Positions 34,825 to 44,923 are shown, counted from the first letter of the stretch. The stretch: 64,000 nucleotides of DNA from Didemnitutus sp041906465 (GCA_041906465.1 JAYRJE010000012.1:62001-126000); one strand, 5' to 3'. Made by a program: numbers and translations. Notes: generated by a model not told the origin, from the sequence alone.

Positions 34825-36318
34825 ATGAAACACATCCTCGCCCTCGATCAGGGCACCACGAGTTCGCGCGCGCTCGTCTTCGATCAGGACGGCTCCGTCA
34901 TCGCGTCGTCGCAACGCGAGTTTCCGCAAATCTATCCGCAGCCGGGCTGGGTCGAACACGACCCGTTCGCCATCTGGTCGAGCCAAAGCGCCACCGCCGC
35001 CGAAGCGCTCTCGCGCGCCAATCTCGGCAACACCGACCTCGCCGCCATCGGCGTTACCAATCAGCGCGAGACCACGCTCGTGTGGGATCGCGAGTCGGGC
35101 CAACCGGTCTATCACGCGATCGTGTGGCAGGATCGTCGCACCGCCGACGCATGCGCGCGCCTGAAACGCGACGGCACCGAGCCGATGGTCACCGCCAAAA
35201 CCGGCCTGCGCCTCGATCCGTATTTTTCCGCGACGAAGATCGCGTGGATTCTCGATCACGTCGCCGGCGCACGCACGCGCGCCGAGAACGGCCAATTGCT
35301 GTTCGGCACGGTGGACACGTGGCTCGTCTGGCAGTTGACCGGCCGCCGCTCGCACGTGACCGATGTCTCGAACGCCTCGCGCACGCTCCTCTACAATCTC
35401 CATACCGGCGACTGGGACGCCGATCTGCTGAGCCTCTTCCGCGTGCCGCGCGCGATGCTGCCCGAAGTGCGTTCTTCCTCGGAAATCTACGGCCACGTGG
35501 ACGAAAAACTTCACCCCGCGGGCGTGCCGATCTCGGGCATCGCGGGCGATTAACAAGCCGCGCTCTTCGGCCAGGCGTGTTTCAGCCCCGGCATGGTCAA
35601 AAACACTTACGGCACCGGTTGCTTCCTGCTGATGAACACCGGCAGCGACGCCATTCCGTCGCGCAACAATTTGCTCACGACCGTCGCGTGGCGCATCGGC
35701 GACAAAACCGAATACGCGCTCGAAGGCTCGGTTTTCATCGGCGGCGCCGTCGTGCAATGGCTGCGCGACGAACTCGGCCTCGTGAAAAACGCGCAGGAGC
35801 TCGACGAACTCGCCGCCTCCGTGCGCGACGCCGCGGGGCTCTACCTCGTGCCCGCGTTCGCCGGACTCGGCGCGCCACACTGGGATCCCTACGCGCGCGG
35901 CCTCGCCATCGGCATCACGCGCGGCACGAACCGCGCGCATTTCTGCCGCGCCGCGCTCGAGTCCGTCGCGTTCCAGAGCGCCGATCTCATTCGTTGCATG
36001 GAGAAGGACAGCGGCCTTTCGCTCTCCGAACTTCGCGTCGATGGCGGCGTCGCCCGCAGCGCGCCGATGCTGCAATTCCAGGCCGATCTCCTCGGCAACA
36101 CCGTCGTGCGTCCGCGCAATGTCGAAACCACCGCAATGGGCGCCGCGTATCTCGCCGGTTTGGGCGTCGGTTTCTGGAGCTCGCGCGACGAAGTCAGCCG
36201 GCGTTGGCAAATCGACGCCACGTTCCGCCCGACACGCGACGCAGGAGAGATGCAAACCTGCCGCGCCGGCTGGGAACGCGCGCTCGAACGCGCCAAGGGC
36301 TGGGAACAGCCGCGCTGA
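34825..36318 (+). pseudogene. glpK: Glycerol kinase with premature TAA stop
   Basis: Apart from one in-frame TAA at 35551-35553 (codon 243), the frame encodes a full-length glycerol kinase of 497 residues. It contains LALDQGTTSSRAL (phosphate binding), GVTNQRETTLVWDRESG, GKTV-type segments such as VKNTYGTGCFLLMNTG and SELRVDGGVARSAPML. The interrupted sequence reads GIAGD-stop-QAALFGQACF, where homologues have GDQQAALFGQ; a single C-to-T change of CAA to TAA explains it. The enzyme phosphorylates glycerol to glycerol 3-phosphate, feeding GlpD directly downstream. As encoded it would yield a truncated, inactive product. Confidence 0.88.
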
Positions 36319-36323
36319 ACCAA

Positions 36324-37916
36324 ATGCCCGACCGCCGCCGCTCGCTCGATCAACTCCAACCCGCGCAGCCGTTCGACGTGCTCGTCGTCGGCGGCGGTGC
36401 GACCGGGCTCGGCATCGCCGTCGATGCCGCCCACCGCGGCTATCGCACCGCGCTCATCGAGCGAAACGATTTTTCCGCCGGCACCTCGAGCCGTTCGACG
36501 AAGCTCGTCCACGGCGGCGTGCGCTACCTGAAGCAAGGCAACATCGCCCTCGTGCGCGAAGCCTTGCGCGAGCGCGGCCGCCTCGCCGCCAACGCGCCGC
36601 ACCTCGTCTCCGAGCGCGAGTTCGTCATTCCGAGTTTCTCGCGGCGCGACCAGTGGCTCTACGGCGCCGGCCTGAAACTCTACGATCTCCTCGCCGGCGA
36701 ACTCGGTTTCACGCCCTCGCGCCGCATCGGGCGCGACGACGCACTGCGCGCGCTGCCGACTCTGCGCGGCGAGAATCTCGTCGGCGGCGTTGCCTATTCC
36801 GACGGCCAATTCGACGATGCCCGCCTCGCCGTCACTCTCGCGCTCACCGCGCAGGATCAAGGCGCCGTGCTGATCAACCACTGCGCCTGCATCGGCCTGC
36901 ACAAAGCCCAAGGCCGCGTCGCCGGCGTGCGTGCGCGCGACAACGAAACCGGCGATGAATTCGTGATTCCCGCCCGAGTCGTCCTCAACGCCACCGGCGT
37001 GTTCGTGGACGAATTACGGCGCATGGACGAAGGCCCGGCCGCCGCTCCGCTGCTCGTCGTGAGCCAGGGCATTCATCTCGTGTTGCCCCGACGCTTCCTG
37101 CCCGGCGAATCCGCGCTGATGGCGCCCAAGACCGCGGACGGTCGCGTGCTCTTTGCCGTGCCTTGGCACGATCACGTCGTGGTTGGCACCACCGATTCTG
37201 CGGTGCCCGCGCCCGTCGCCGAACCGCGCGCCCTCGTCGCCGAGCGCGAATTCGTGATGGAGCACGCGCGCCGTTATCTTTCCGAACCGCTGCACGACGC
37301 CGACGTGCAGAGCATCTTCGCCGGCCTGCGCCCACTCGTGAAGGCCGGCGCGCGCCGCAGCGCCGCGCTCTCGCGCGAACACACGCTCCTCGTGAGCGAC
37401 AGCGGCCTGCTCACGATCACCGGCGGCAAGTGGACGACGTATCGCCGCATGGCGGAAGATGCCGTCAATGAGGCCGCGCGCGTCGCCGGTTTGCCAGAGC
37501 GCGCTTGCGGCACGGAAACGCTGCCGCTCTTCGCGTGGACGCACGCTGAACCCGCGCAATCCAATCTGGGAGTTTACGGCAGCGAAGCCCCGCAGCTCGT
37601 TCGACTGCTCGCGTCCGATCCCGAATTCGCCGCCCCGCTCCACGCTCGCCTGCCCTATCGACGCGGCGAAATCGTCTGGCACGTCCGCCACGAAATGGCG
37701 CGCACCGTGGAAGACGTCCTCGCCCGCCGCACCCGCGCGCTGTTGCTCGACGCGACGGCCGCGAGCGAAGCCGCACCGCTCGTCGCGACGCTGATCGCTC
37801 GCGAACTGCGCCGGGACGAGACGTGGATTCGCGAACAGGTCCGCGCGTTCCAGCAACTCGCGCGCGGCTACACGTTCACCTCGCCCGAAAGCACCCATAT
37901 GATCGCTGCCGCCTGA
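36324..37916 (+). CDS. glpD: Glycerol-3-phosphate dehydrogenase, FAD-dependent
   Basis: The ATG at 36324 gives 530 residues. FAD binding: VLVVGGGATGLGIAVDAAHR (20-39), and further RNDFSAGTSSRSTKLVHGGV with YLKQGN, both diagnostic of GlpD/GlpA. Later motifs LFAVPWHDHVVVGTTDS, IFAGLRPLVK and SDSGLLTITGGKWTTYRRMA also match. It oxidises glycerol 3-phosphate to dihydroxyacetone phosphate and passes electrons to quinone at the inner membrane. Unlike glpF and glpK upstream, the frame is intact. Starts 5 bp after glpK; glycerol 3-phosphate from lipid turnover could still supply it. Confidence 0.95.
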   Translation: MPDRRRSLDQLQPAQPFDVLVVGGGATGLGIAVDAAHRGYRTALIERNDFSAGTSSRSTKLVHGGVRYLKQGNIALVREALRERGRLAANAPHLVSEREFVIPSFSRRDQWLYGAGLKLYDLLAGELGFTPSRRIGRDDALRALPTLRGENLVGGVAYSDGQFDDARLAVTLALTAQDQGAVLINHCACIGLHKAQGRVAGVRARDNETGDEFVIPARVVLNATGVFVDELRRMDEGPAAAPLLVVSQGIHLVLPRRFLPGESALMAPKTADGRVLFAVPWHDHVVVGTTDSAVPAPVAEPRALVAEREFVMEHARRYLSEPLHDADVQSIFAGLRPLVKAGARRSAALSREHTLLVSDSGLLTITGGKWTTYRRMAEDAVNEAARVAGLPERACGTETLPLFAWTHAEPAQSNLGVYGSEAPQLVRLLASDPEFAAPLHARLPYRRGEIVWHVRHEMARTVEDVLARRTRALLLDATAASEAAPLVATLIARELRRDETWIREQVRAFQQLARGYTFTSPESTHMIAAA

Positions 37917-38003
37917 GGGGCGTGCCGCCGCGCGGCGCGGCTTTCGTCTTCCCCCCGCTCGCCGCTGCGCACATTCTTCGGGGCCGCCGAAATTCCGATC
38001 GTG
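37917..38003. other. Spacer between glpD and the ADOP permease
   Basis: This 87-bp region contains a GC-rich imperfect hairpin (GCCGC / GCGGC arms near 37924-37942) followed by TTTCGTCTT, a possible weak terminator for the glycerol transcript. No other feature is seen. Confidence 0.35.
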
Positions 38004-40487
38004 ATGCGTTCGCTGGACCATCTTCACCGCCATTCGGACCGCCCGCCGTTTTCGCGGCCGTGGATCGGCGCGCGGACCGATCGCCTCCGGCAGGATCTCG
38101 CCGCCGCGTGGCGCAGCCTCCGCCGCCATCCCGCCTTCGCGCTGACAGCGGCGTGCACGCTCGCCCTCGGCATCGGCGCGAGCACCGCGATGTTCAGCCT
38201 CGTTCGCTCGGTCGTGTTGCGTCCGCTCCCGTATCGTGAGCCGCAGAATCTCGTGACCCTCTCGACCGTGGTAACGCGCGCCGGCGATCGGCTCGCGGCA
38301 TCCAGTCACGCCAACATCGACGACTGGCGCCGCGCGAGTCGCACGCTCGGCTCGATCGCCGCCTACGACGGCACCACGGTCGTCATCGAAGACACCAATG
38401 GCGCGCGGCGCGCCGAGGTGACGCTCGCGTCGCCCGAACTGTTTACACTGCTCGGCGTCTCGCCGCTGCTCGGCCGGACGTTTACGAGCGCGGAGTCCGA
38501 GCAACACGAATTGCTCGCGGTGCTGAGCCACGCCGCCTGGCAACAATTCTACGGCGCCGATCCCTCCGTCGTTGGCCGAGCCGTCGTGATCGACGGTCGC
38601 CCGTTTCGCATCGTCGGCGTGATGCCGCCCGAGTTCTCATTTCCAAGCCGCGCCACCGATTTCTGGATTCCGGAGTCGGCCGTGCGCGGCTGGGACGCCA
38701 CGCGACTTCAGCGCGGCACCGATTCGTGGCGCGTTGTCGCGCGCCTCGCCCCCGATGCCACGTTCGCGTCTGCGCAACGCGAACTCGGCGCCATCGCCGC
38801 GCGTCTCGCGCAAGATCACCCAGCCGAGAACGCCGGGCTCGGCGTCCGCCTGCAGCCGCTCGCGCAACAAGTCACCGGGCGGTCGTTGCGGCTGGCGCTC
38901 ACGATGCTCGCCGGCGCCGTCGGCGCGGTGCTGCTCATCGCGTGCAGCAACGTCGCCAGCCTCTTCCTCGTGCGCAACACGGCGCGCCAGCGCGAATTCG
39001 CCGTGCGCGCCGCGCTGGGTGCGAGCCGCACGCGACTCGTCGGACAACTGTTGAACGAAGCGCTCGCCGTCGCGCTTTCCGCCTCGGTCCTCGGCGGCCT
39101 TCTGGCGGCAGGCATTCTTCACGCATTGCGCGTCTTCGGTCCGGCGAGCATTCCGCGACTCGACGAAATCCAACTCGACGGCGCGGCGCTCGCGTTCGCA
39201 GCGGGCTTGTCGAGTCTCTGCGCGATCGCGTTCGGTTTGCTCCCGGCGCTCCAAACGACAACCGCTCACGCGCTCGGCACGCTTCGCAGCACAGGAGCGG
39301 GCAGCCTCGGCGCCGCCGGCGGGCGGCGTTGGCGCGGCACGATTGTCGTAACGCAATTCGCCCTCGCCCTCGCGCTCGCCATTGCCGCCGGGCTGCTCGG
39401 CCGCAGCTTCGCGCGCCTGCTCGCCGTGGACACCGGTTTCGTCACCGAGCGCGCCTTCACGGTTTCGCTGCAAGTGCCACCGCACCGCCCGGCCGAACAG
39501 ATTTCGCCGCTCATTCACCGGATCGTCGCGCGCGTGCGCGAGTTGCCGGGCGTGCGCGCGGCGGGCTGCACGGAGGACGTGACGCTTGGCCTCGCGAACG
39601 AACAAGTCGTCGCCACCGAGGGCGGCCCCGAGATTCGCTTGCCGCTCAACACCGACGCGGTGACGCCGGGTTATTTTCGCGCCGCCGGCGTCGCGCTTCG
39701 GCGCGGCCGGTTCTTCACCGATGCCGACGATCGCCCGCTCGCGCCGCCCGTCGTCATCGTCAACGAAGTCCTCGCGCGCCAACTCTGGCCGGAGCGCGAT
39801 CCCGTCGGGCGGCGGATTCGTTTCGGCGGCGCCGACTCGTCCGCGCCGTGGCTCACCGTGACCGGCGTCGTCGCCGATCTGCGCCGCCAAGGTCCGGAAC
39901 ACGCACCGGTCGCTCAGGCGTTTCAACCTTACGCGCAGCGTCCCTCGCGCGGGGCGAAGCTGGTGATCGCGGGCGAGTTCGACGCGGGAAACATAGCCGC
40001 CGCGGTGCGGCGCGTGGTCGCGGAGGAAGATCGCGCGGTGCCCGTCGGCGAATTTTCCACGCTGCGCGGTGAGTTGCAGCGCTCGCTCGAGCCGCGGCGT
40101 TTCACGCTAGGAATGATTCGCGCCTTCGCATTCGCCGCCGTCGCGCTCGCCGGCATCGGCGCCTACGGATTGATCAGCTACGCCGTGAATCGGCAGACGC
40201 AGGAAATCGGCATCCGCATGGCGCTCGGCGCGCAACCGCGCGACATTCTGACGATGGTGCTGCGCGACGGCCTGCGCTTCGCGGCAATCGGCATCGCGAT
40301 CGGCACGGGCGCGAGTCTGCTGTGCGCCCCGTTGCTGCGGAGCCTGCTGTTCGAAACTGGCGCATTCGATCCGCTCACGTTTGCCGGCGCCGTGCTGCTC
40401 CTGCTCGGCGTGGCCGTGGCCGCCTGCGTTTTTCCCGCGCGCCGAGCGATGTCTGTCGATCCCCAAACGGCGCTGCGCGCGGATTGA
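38004..40487 (+). CDS. ABC transporter permease, ADOP (orphan MacB/FtsX-like) family
   Basis: This 827-residue protein (an in-frame GTG at 38001 is also possible) begins with a cytoplasmic stretch DLAAAWRSLRRHPAFALTAA and a helix TLALGIGASTAMFSLVRSVV, the signature of acidobacterial duplicated orphan permeases. Two FtsX domains each have three helices (LTMLAGAVGAVLLIACSNVA to AFGLLPAL, and GMIRAFAFAAVALAGIGAYG to the C-terminus) with MacB-like periplasmic domains between. ADOP proteins usually lack an adjacent ATPase, as here. They are thought to act in mechanotransmission or export like MacB. Substrate unknown. Confidence 0.9.
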   Translation: MRSLDHLHRHSDRPPFSRPWIGARTDRLRQDLAAAWRSLRRHPAFALTAACTLALGIGASTAMFSLVRSVVLRPLPYREPQNLVTLSTVVTRAGDRLAASSHANIDDWRRASRTLGSIAAYDGTTVVIEDTNGARRAEVTLASPELFTLLGVSPLLGRTFTSAESEQHELLAVLSHAAWQQFYGADPSVVGRAVVIDGRPFRIVGVMPPEFSFPSRATDFWIPESAVRGWDATRLQRGTDSWRVVARLAPDATFASAQRELGAIAARLAQDHPAENAGLGVRLQPLAQQVTGRSLRLALTMLAGAVGAVLLIACSNVASLFLVRNTARQREFAVRAALGASRTRLVGQLLNEALAVALSASVLGGLLAAGILHALRVFGPASIPRLDEIQLDGAALAFAAGLSSLCAIAFGLLPALQTTTAHALGTLRSTGAGSLGAAGGRRWRGTIVVTQFALALALAIAAGLLGRSFARLLAVDTGFVTERAFTVSLQVPPHRPAEQISPLIHRIVARVRELPGVRAAGCTEDVTLGLANEQVVATEGGPEIRLPLNTDAVTPGYFRAAGVALRRGRFFTDADDRPLAPPVVIVNEVLARQLWPERDPVGRRIRFGGADSSAPWLTVTGVVADLRRQGPEHAPVAQAFQPYAQRPSRGAKLVIAGEFDAGNIAAAVRRVVAEEDRAVPVGEFSTLRGELQRSLEPRRFTLGMIRAFAFAAVALAGIGAYGLISYAVNRQTQEIGIRMALGAQPRDILTMVLRDGLRFAAIGIAIGTGASLLCAPLLRSLLFETGAFDPLTFAGAVLLLLGVAVAACVFPARRAMSVDPQTALRAD

Positions 40488-40514
40488 GACGCGCGCAGAG
40501 AAAAGCGCGGCGGC

Positions 40515-42914
40515 TCACGGCACCAGCACGCCGTCGCGAAACATGCGCTCCGCGACCAAATTTCCCGCGCGATCCCATTGGCGTGCGGGGCCGTCGCAAC
40601 GCATCCCGTGCCACGTGGACTCGCTTCGTTTCGAGCCGTCCGCGCGGAACTGCATCCATACGTTCGTGCCGTCGGCGCGATAGTCGCGCTGCCAGAGCCG
40701 ACGACCGCTCTCGTCCCACGCCGTTTCGCTGCCCGTTCGGCGACCATCGCGCCAAGTCGCCTCATAGGATTTCGCGCCCGTCGGATGCCAATGCGTTTCG
40801 ACGCCGTGCAACGCCAAGCGGCCCGTGTGGTCTGCGCGCACGCTCCATTCGGTTTTCGGCGCGCCGTTCGGATAATTTTCGCGCTGCGTGCGCACCGGCG
40901 AGTCGGCCGCGGTCGCCGTGGAAACGCCGGCCGCCGGATCGAGAATCCACGCCTCGTTCAGCTCGAAATGCTGCGCGGGATAATTGCGACACGTGATCAC
41001 ATGAATGACGCCGTTGTCGCCCTGCGCTGCGATCGTGTAGCCCAGCGTGCCCTCCTTCAGCACGCTCGGCACGTAACCCGGCCGATCGCGGAAAATCCAC
41101 CGATCGTGCGGCAGCGCCGTGGACAGATGCTTGAGCGTCCACGTCTCGCCTTCGTCGTCGGACAAACCGACGAACGAGCCGCGATGCGGAAACTCCGGCC
41201 GCTGCGCGCCGTGCATGTTCGTCCAATCCGACGCGACAAACAGCCGGCCGCTCGCGAGGCGAATGAAGGCCGGTTTCTGTTGTCCCGGTCCGACCCACGG
41301 CAGCGGCGTCTTGCTCGCGGTCCATGTTTTCCCGCCGTCGTGCGAAACGAATTTCGGCATGAAACCGTCGATGTTCGTCGCCTTGCCGCCCAAGCCGAGC
41401 AGGCCGCCGTCACGCGCGTTCACGAACACCGTGTGCCGTCCGCCGGTGCGACCGCCGGTGTCGCGCCAGGTCACGCCATTGTCGCGGCTCGCCCAGAGCA
41501 GCGAATTTCCCCCGCTGCCGTCGGTCGGCAAATACAGCGTGCCGTCCGCGCCGCGCACGAAGCTGCTGATCGGTTGCGGAAAATAATCGCCGCGCGCGCC
41601 GACGATCAGCGGGAATTGCACCGGGCTCCACGTCGCGCCGCTGTCGTCCGATGTTTGCCAGCGAAACACGACGCCGTCCAAGCCGCCGCCGCCCCACGCG
41701 ACCCAAAGCCGCGCACCGTCGCGCGTGATCGCCGGGCCGATGTTTTTCGTGCCCGCAAACGACGGGAACGGGCCCGGGAAATCCCATTCGTCGGCGCCAA
41801 AACGCAGCCGCGCAGCCACGAGCCCGACATTGGTCAGATCCTCGAAATCCGGAATCGTCGCGGAGAAATAGAGCGCCAGCAGATCGCCATTCGGCGCCAC
41901 CGCGAGCGCCGGGTTGTGATTCTTGCCGTTCAACGCCGTCGGCAAACCGGACCATTCGATCTCCTCCGCCGCCGCATTCTCCGGCGGGATCGGCAGCACG
42001 TCGCGCTGGCGAAACCACGGCCGCGCGGGATCGGGTCCGACCGACGCCCAGGGATTCACGCCACGCACGGCGAACATCGCCGCAGGCGGCGCGAGCGTCC
42101 GCGGCGCTGTCGCCGGCATCGGCGCGGCAACGAGGCGAAACCCAATGTTGTGCCGCCCGCGATACTGCGGCGCCATTGCCGCGCGGTTTGCCGATCGGCG
42201 GAAAAACGGCAGCCGCCCGTCGTTCGGATATTTTGAAGCGTAGCCGCCTTGATACGGCATGTTGAGACCGCCGCCGCGCACGACGCGAGCGACGCCGTCC
42301 GCCGGACCGACCGGATCGACTTCGTCGTCTTCCCCATACGCGCCATACCAATCCTGCACCCACTCCAGCGCGGCGGCGTGCATGTTCTGCATGCCCCACG
42401 CATTCGGCTCGCCGGCGGCGAGCGGTTGCTCGCCCGACGAGAAATGGTCGGCCGAACCGGCGCGTGCGACATATTCCCACTCGGCTTCGGTCGGCAGACG
42501 GAACTCGCGTCCTTCGCGCGCACTCAGCCATTTCGCGTATGCGGTGGCGTCTTCCCAACTCATCCCCGTCGCGAACGGACTGAAGTGACTCGCGTCCTCG
42601 TGGTCTTCCTGGAACTGCGCAAACTGCTCGGCCGTGATTTCAGTTTCGGAAATGTAGAAATCATACGTGAGCGTCACGCGATGCACCGGACGCTCGTCGG
42701 TGCCGCCGCGCGTGAACACCGGCGATTGTTTCAACGCCGCCGCGTCGGTCGCACGGTCGTTGCCCATCAGGAAACGGCCCGCGCGCACGCGCACCATGCG
42801 AAGGCCGTTGCTCGTGACGAAGGCGTCGGGTTGCGCCGCGGAGTTTTCGGCTGCGACGCTCGACGACCCGACGAGCAGCAGCGCGCTCAGGATCTTCAGG
42901 GCGATTCGTTTCAC
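40515..42914 (-). CDS. Exported FGE-like + sialidase-like + MORN-repeat fusion protein
   Basis: A GTG at 42914 overlapping the upstream stop (GTGA) gives 799 residues with a signal peptide (VKRIALKILSALLLVGSSS). Residues about 30-265 form a formylglycine-generating-enzyme-like domain (ISETEITAEQFAQF, EFRLPTEAEWEYVARAG, RGRHNIGFRLVAAP). It contains no Cys, so the paired active-site cysteines of real sulfatase activators (C..CNRYR) are absent and it probably has another role. Residues about 300-670 are a sialidase-type beta-propeller with Asp-box-like turns. The final 110 residues carry MORN/YwqK-like repeats (NYPNGAPKTEWSV, HWHPTGAKSYEATWRDGRRT). It closes a ten-gene minus-strand run. Confidence 0.82.
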   Translation of the reverse strand: MKRIALKILSALLLVGSSSVAAENSAAQPDAFVTSNGLRMVRVRAGRFLMGNDRATDAAALKQSPVFTRGGTDERPVHRVTLTYDFYISETEITAEQFAQFQEDHEDASHFSPFATGMSWEDATAYAKWLSAREGREFRLPTEAEWEYVARAGSADHFSSGEQPLAAGEPNAWGMQNMHAAALEWVQDWYGAYGEDDEVDPVGPADGVARVVRGGGLNMPYQGGYASKYPNDGRLPFFRRSANRAAMAPQYRGRHNIGFRLVAAPMPATAPRTLAPPAAMFAVRGVNPWASVGPDPARPWFRQRDVLPIPPENAAAEEIEWSGLPTALNGKNHNPALAVAPNGDLLALYFSATIPDFEDLTNVGLVAARLRFGADEWDFPGPFPSFAGTKNIGPAITRDGARLWVAWGGGGLDGVVFRWQTSDDSGATWSPVQFPLIVGARGDYFPQPISSFVRGADGTLYLPTDGSGGNSLLWASRDNGVTWRDTGGRTGGRHTVFVNARDGGLLGLGGKATNIDGFMPKFVSHDGGKTWTASKTPLPWVGPGQQKPAFIRLASGRLFVASDWTNMHGAQRPEFPHRGSFVGLSDDEGETWTLKHLSTALPHDRWIFRDRPGYVPSVLKEGTLGYTIAAQGDNGVIHVITCRNYPAQHFELNEAWILDPAAGVSTATAADSPVRTQRENYPNGAPKTEWSVRADHTGRLALHGVETHWHPTGAKSYEATWRDGRRTGSETAWDESGRRLWQRDYRADGTNVWMQFRADGSKRSESTWHGMRCDGPARQWDRAGNLVAERMFRDGVLVP

Positions 42915-44866
42915 GGCAACGGCAGCGTCCGCACGTCGTCGATGAGATACACCGCTTCCGCGACCGGCGTGTCGGCGCCGGGCAGATCTTCGCGGTAGCT
43001 GCCGGGGCTGGCGGGCTCGCCGGTCACGATGTCCGCGGGCACCGCTTGTCGCCACGCGCCGGTGCGGAACTCGACGCGCTGCACTTGCGCGACGGCCTCC
43101 TGAATCTCGATGCCGTGCGCGACCTTCCTGCCATCGAGCACGCAGTCGTAGGTGCCTTTCGAGGCATCGATCTCCAATCGCACCGCATGCCAGCGGCTCG
43201 GGCTCCACGTCGCGCTGTCCGACTCGCTCTTCAAGTGATCGAAGCACAGCCATTCCGGATCGATGCTAAGGCGCAGCGCGCGTTCGCCGCACGCGCCCTG
43301 CACTTCGATCTCGAGCCGGTTCGCGCCGGCTTGCGCGAGCATCGTGCGAAACTCGATCGCCACGCGCGGCGCGGCCGGAAACACGCGAAACGCTTTCGCG
43401 TAATCCCACGGATCGCGATCGCGCAGCATGAGCACGTGATTGCGCGGATCGAGCGGATCAAGTCCGACGCTCACGGGCGCCCAGAGCGGCGAATGGACAT
43501 TCCACAGCGCGAGATCGGCGCCGGTGTTGGCACTTTCGAAATCGTCCGCGACCGGCGCGTCCACCGTGCCGCGGATCGGCACGCGCGCGTTCGTCACCCA
43601 GATGTCTTCCTTGTTCATGCTGTAGGTGAGCCACAGCCGGTTGTCCGGCGGCGTGCCGTTGCCGGGCTCGATGCCGCGAATGTAATTCGGTCCGATGTTT
43701 TTGTTGATGCCGATGTAGCGCATCGGCGAAGCCTCGCCGTGCACCGTCAGCATGTCGTCGAAATCGCGGCCGTCGTCGCCGGTCATCACCACGAGCGGGA
43801 AACGATTGCGGCGCGTCGGACTCTGCGTGTGCGACAGTGCGAAGCGGCCGTCGCTGGTGCGTTGCACCCACACTTTGCCGTTCACGTCCCAAATCGTCGG
43901 CATGCGCACGATCGGCGTCCACGTCTTGCCGCCGTCGGGGCTGAGCGCGGTGTGCGTTTTCCACACGCCGACGGTCGCGCCGTCCGGACGCTGAAACCAA
44001 ATGAACGCCTTCGGCTCCACGCCCGCGGGCGGATTGAGCGAGAAAAAGCCGTCCGTCTGACGATCTTCTTCCCACCATTGCTGCACCATCAACTTGTCCG
44101 CGAGCAACGCCTCGCACGCGGCGACGAAGCCCGCGTCCTTGCTCTCGCGATACGCGGGAAACCACGGCGTGTTTTTCTCGTCCCAGCCTGCCTCGCGGTT
44201 GTAGCGGACGAACGCGATCGGCCCGAACGAACCGTCGGCGTGCACCTCGCGCACCACACGACCGATGCCATGCCCGCGATTCGGACCCCAGCGCACACTC
44301 GGACAGTAACCGTAGAACGCGACCGTCAGCAGGCGGCCGTTCGGCGCGACATACCAACCCATGCGCTGGTGCATCACCGCGCCCGTGCCGGCCGGAATTT
44401 CCGGCACGGCGTAGTTGCCTTTGAAGTAGCGCGCCGGCGGCCTGATCGCCGGCAACGTGATTTCCGGAAACGCGACCTGCGGCGTGGTCCAGTGCACGCC
44501 GTCGGCCGACGACGCGACCAACGTGCGGCCGGGCGGATTATGCTCCTCCTTGGGATTCGAGAGATATTGCAGCCAGAAGCGGCCCTGCCAGTGCGCGAGC
44601 ATCGGCGCGTGATTGTAGGTCCAGCCGACGAGTCCGCCCTCGGCGGGCTGCGTGCGGTTGGCGCGCAGCACCTGATACGCGTGCACGCCGACCGCGGCCG
44701 GCAAGCGGCCGTCGTAATACGCGGGATCGGGCTGCGCCTGGCCGACGTAGCGGATCGGCTCGGCGGCGGAGTCCGCGACGGAGGGCGGTTGAGTCGCGGC
44801 GAGCGACGACGCGGTCGTCAGGCACACGAGCGGTAGGAACGAAAGAACGGCGGTGGGAGTTTTCAT
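42911..44866 (-). CDS. Exported sialidase-like (BNR) protein
   Basis: The ATG at 44866 gives 651 residues with a signal peptide (MKTPTAVLSFLPLVCLTTASS). The central part is a sialidase-type propeller: GRTLVASSADGVHWTTPQ, VWKTHTALSPDGGKTWTPI and DGRFALSHTQSPTRRNRFPL include Asp-box-like S-x-D-G-G-x-T-W turns. The last 180 residues (DFESANTGADLALW to DVRTLPLP) look like a concanavalin/LamG-type lectin domain. It may be a glycosidase or a sugar-binding protein; catalytic Tyr/Glu/Arg residues could not be assigned. A TTG three codons upstream is unlikely to be the start. Confidence 0.8.
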   Translation of the reverse strand: MKTPTAVLSFLPLVCLTTASSLAATQPPSVADSAAEPIRYVGQAQPDPAYYDGRLPAAVGVHAYQVLRANRTQPAEGGLVGWTYNHAPMLAHWQGRFWLQYLSNPKEEHNPPGRTLVASSADGVHWTTPQVAFPEITLPAIRPPARYFKGNYAVPEIPAGTGAVMHQRMGWYVAPNGRLLTVAFYGYCPSVRWGPNRGHGIGRVVREVHADGSFGPIAFVRYNREAGWDEKNTPWFPAYRESKDAGFVAACEALLADKLMVQQWWEEDRQTDGFFSLNPPAGVEPKAFIWFQRPDGATVGVWKTHTALSPDGGKTWTPIVRMPTIWDVNGKVWVQRTSDGRFALSHTQSPTRRNRFPLVVMTGDDGRDFDDMLTVHGEASPMRYIGINKNIGPNYIRGIEPGNGTPPDNRLWLTYSMNKEDIWVTNARVPIRGTVDAPVADDFESANTGADLALWNVHSPLWAPVSVGLDPLDPRNHVLMLRDRDPWDYAKAFRVFPAAPRVAIEFRTMLAQAGANRLEIEVQGACGERALRLSIDPEWLCFDHLKSESDSATWSPSRWHAVRLEIDASKGTYDCVLDGRKVAHGIEIQEAVAQVQRVEFRTGAWRQAVPADIVTGEPASPGSYREDLPGADTPVAEAVYLIDDVRTLPLP

Positions 44867-44923
44867 AAAGTGCAAAGCGCGCAGGCGCGGTGTTGAAAAT
44901 TCAGGAACGAGCAGCGGGAGCGA

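Noticed and set aside
35551..35553. TAA recoding (stop read-through) in glpK
   Set aside because: TAA is used as a normal stop elsewhere in the window (for example 34803-34805 and 56639-56641), and no stop-readthrough signal is seen; a nonsense mutation or sequencing error is simpler.
40515..42914. Assigning the FGE-like domain as the activator of the neighbouring sulfatases
   Set aside because: The domain has no Cys, so the catalytic cysteine pair needed for formylglycine formation is missing.
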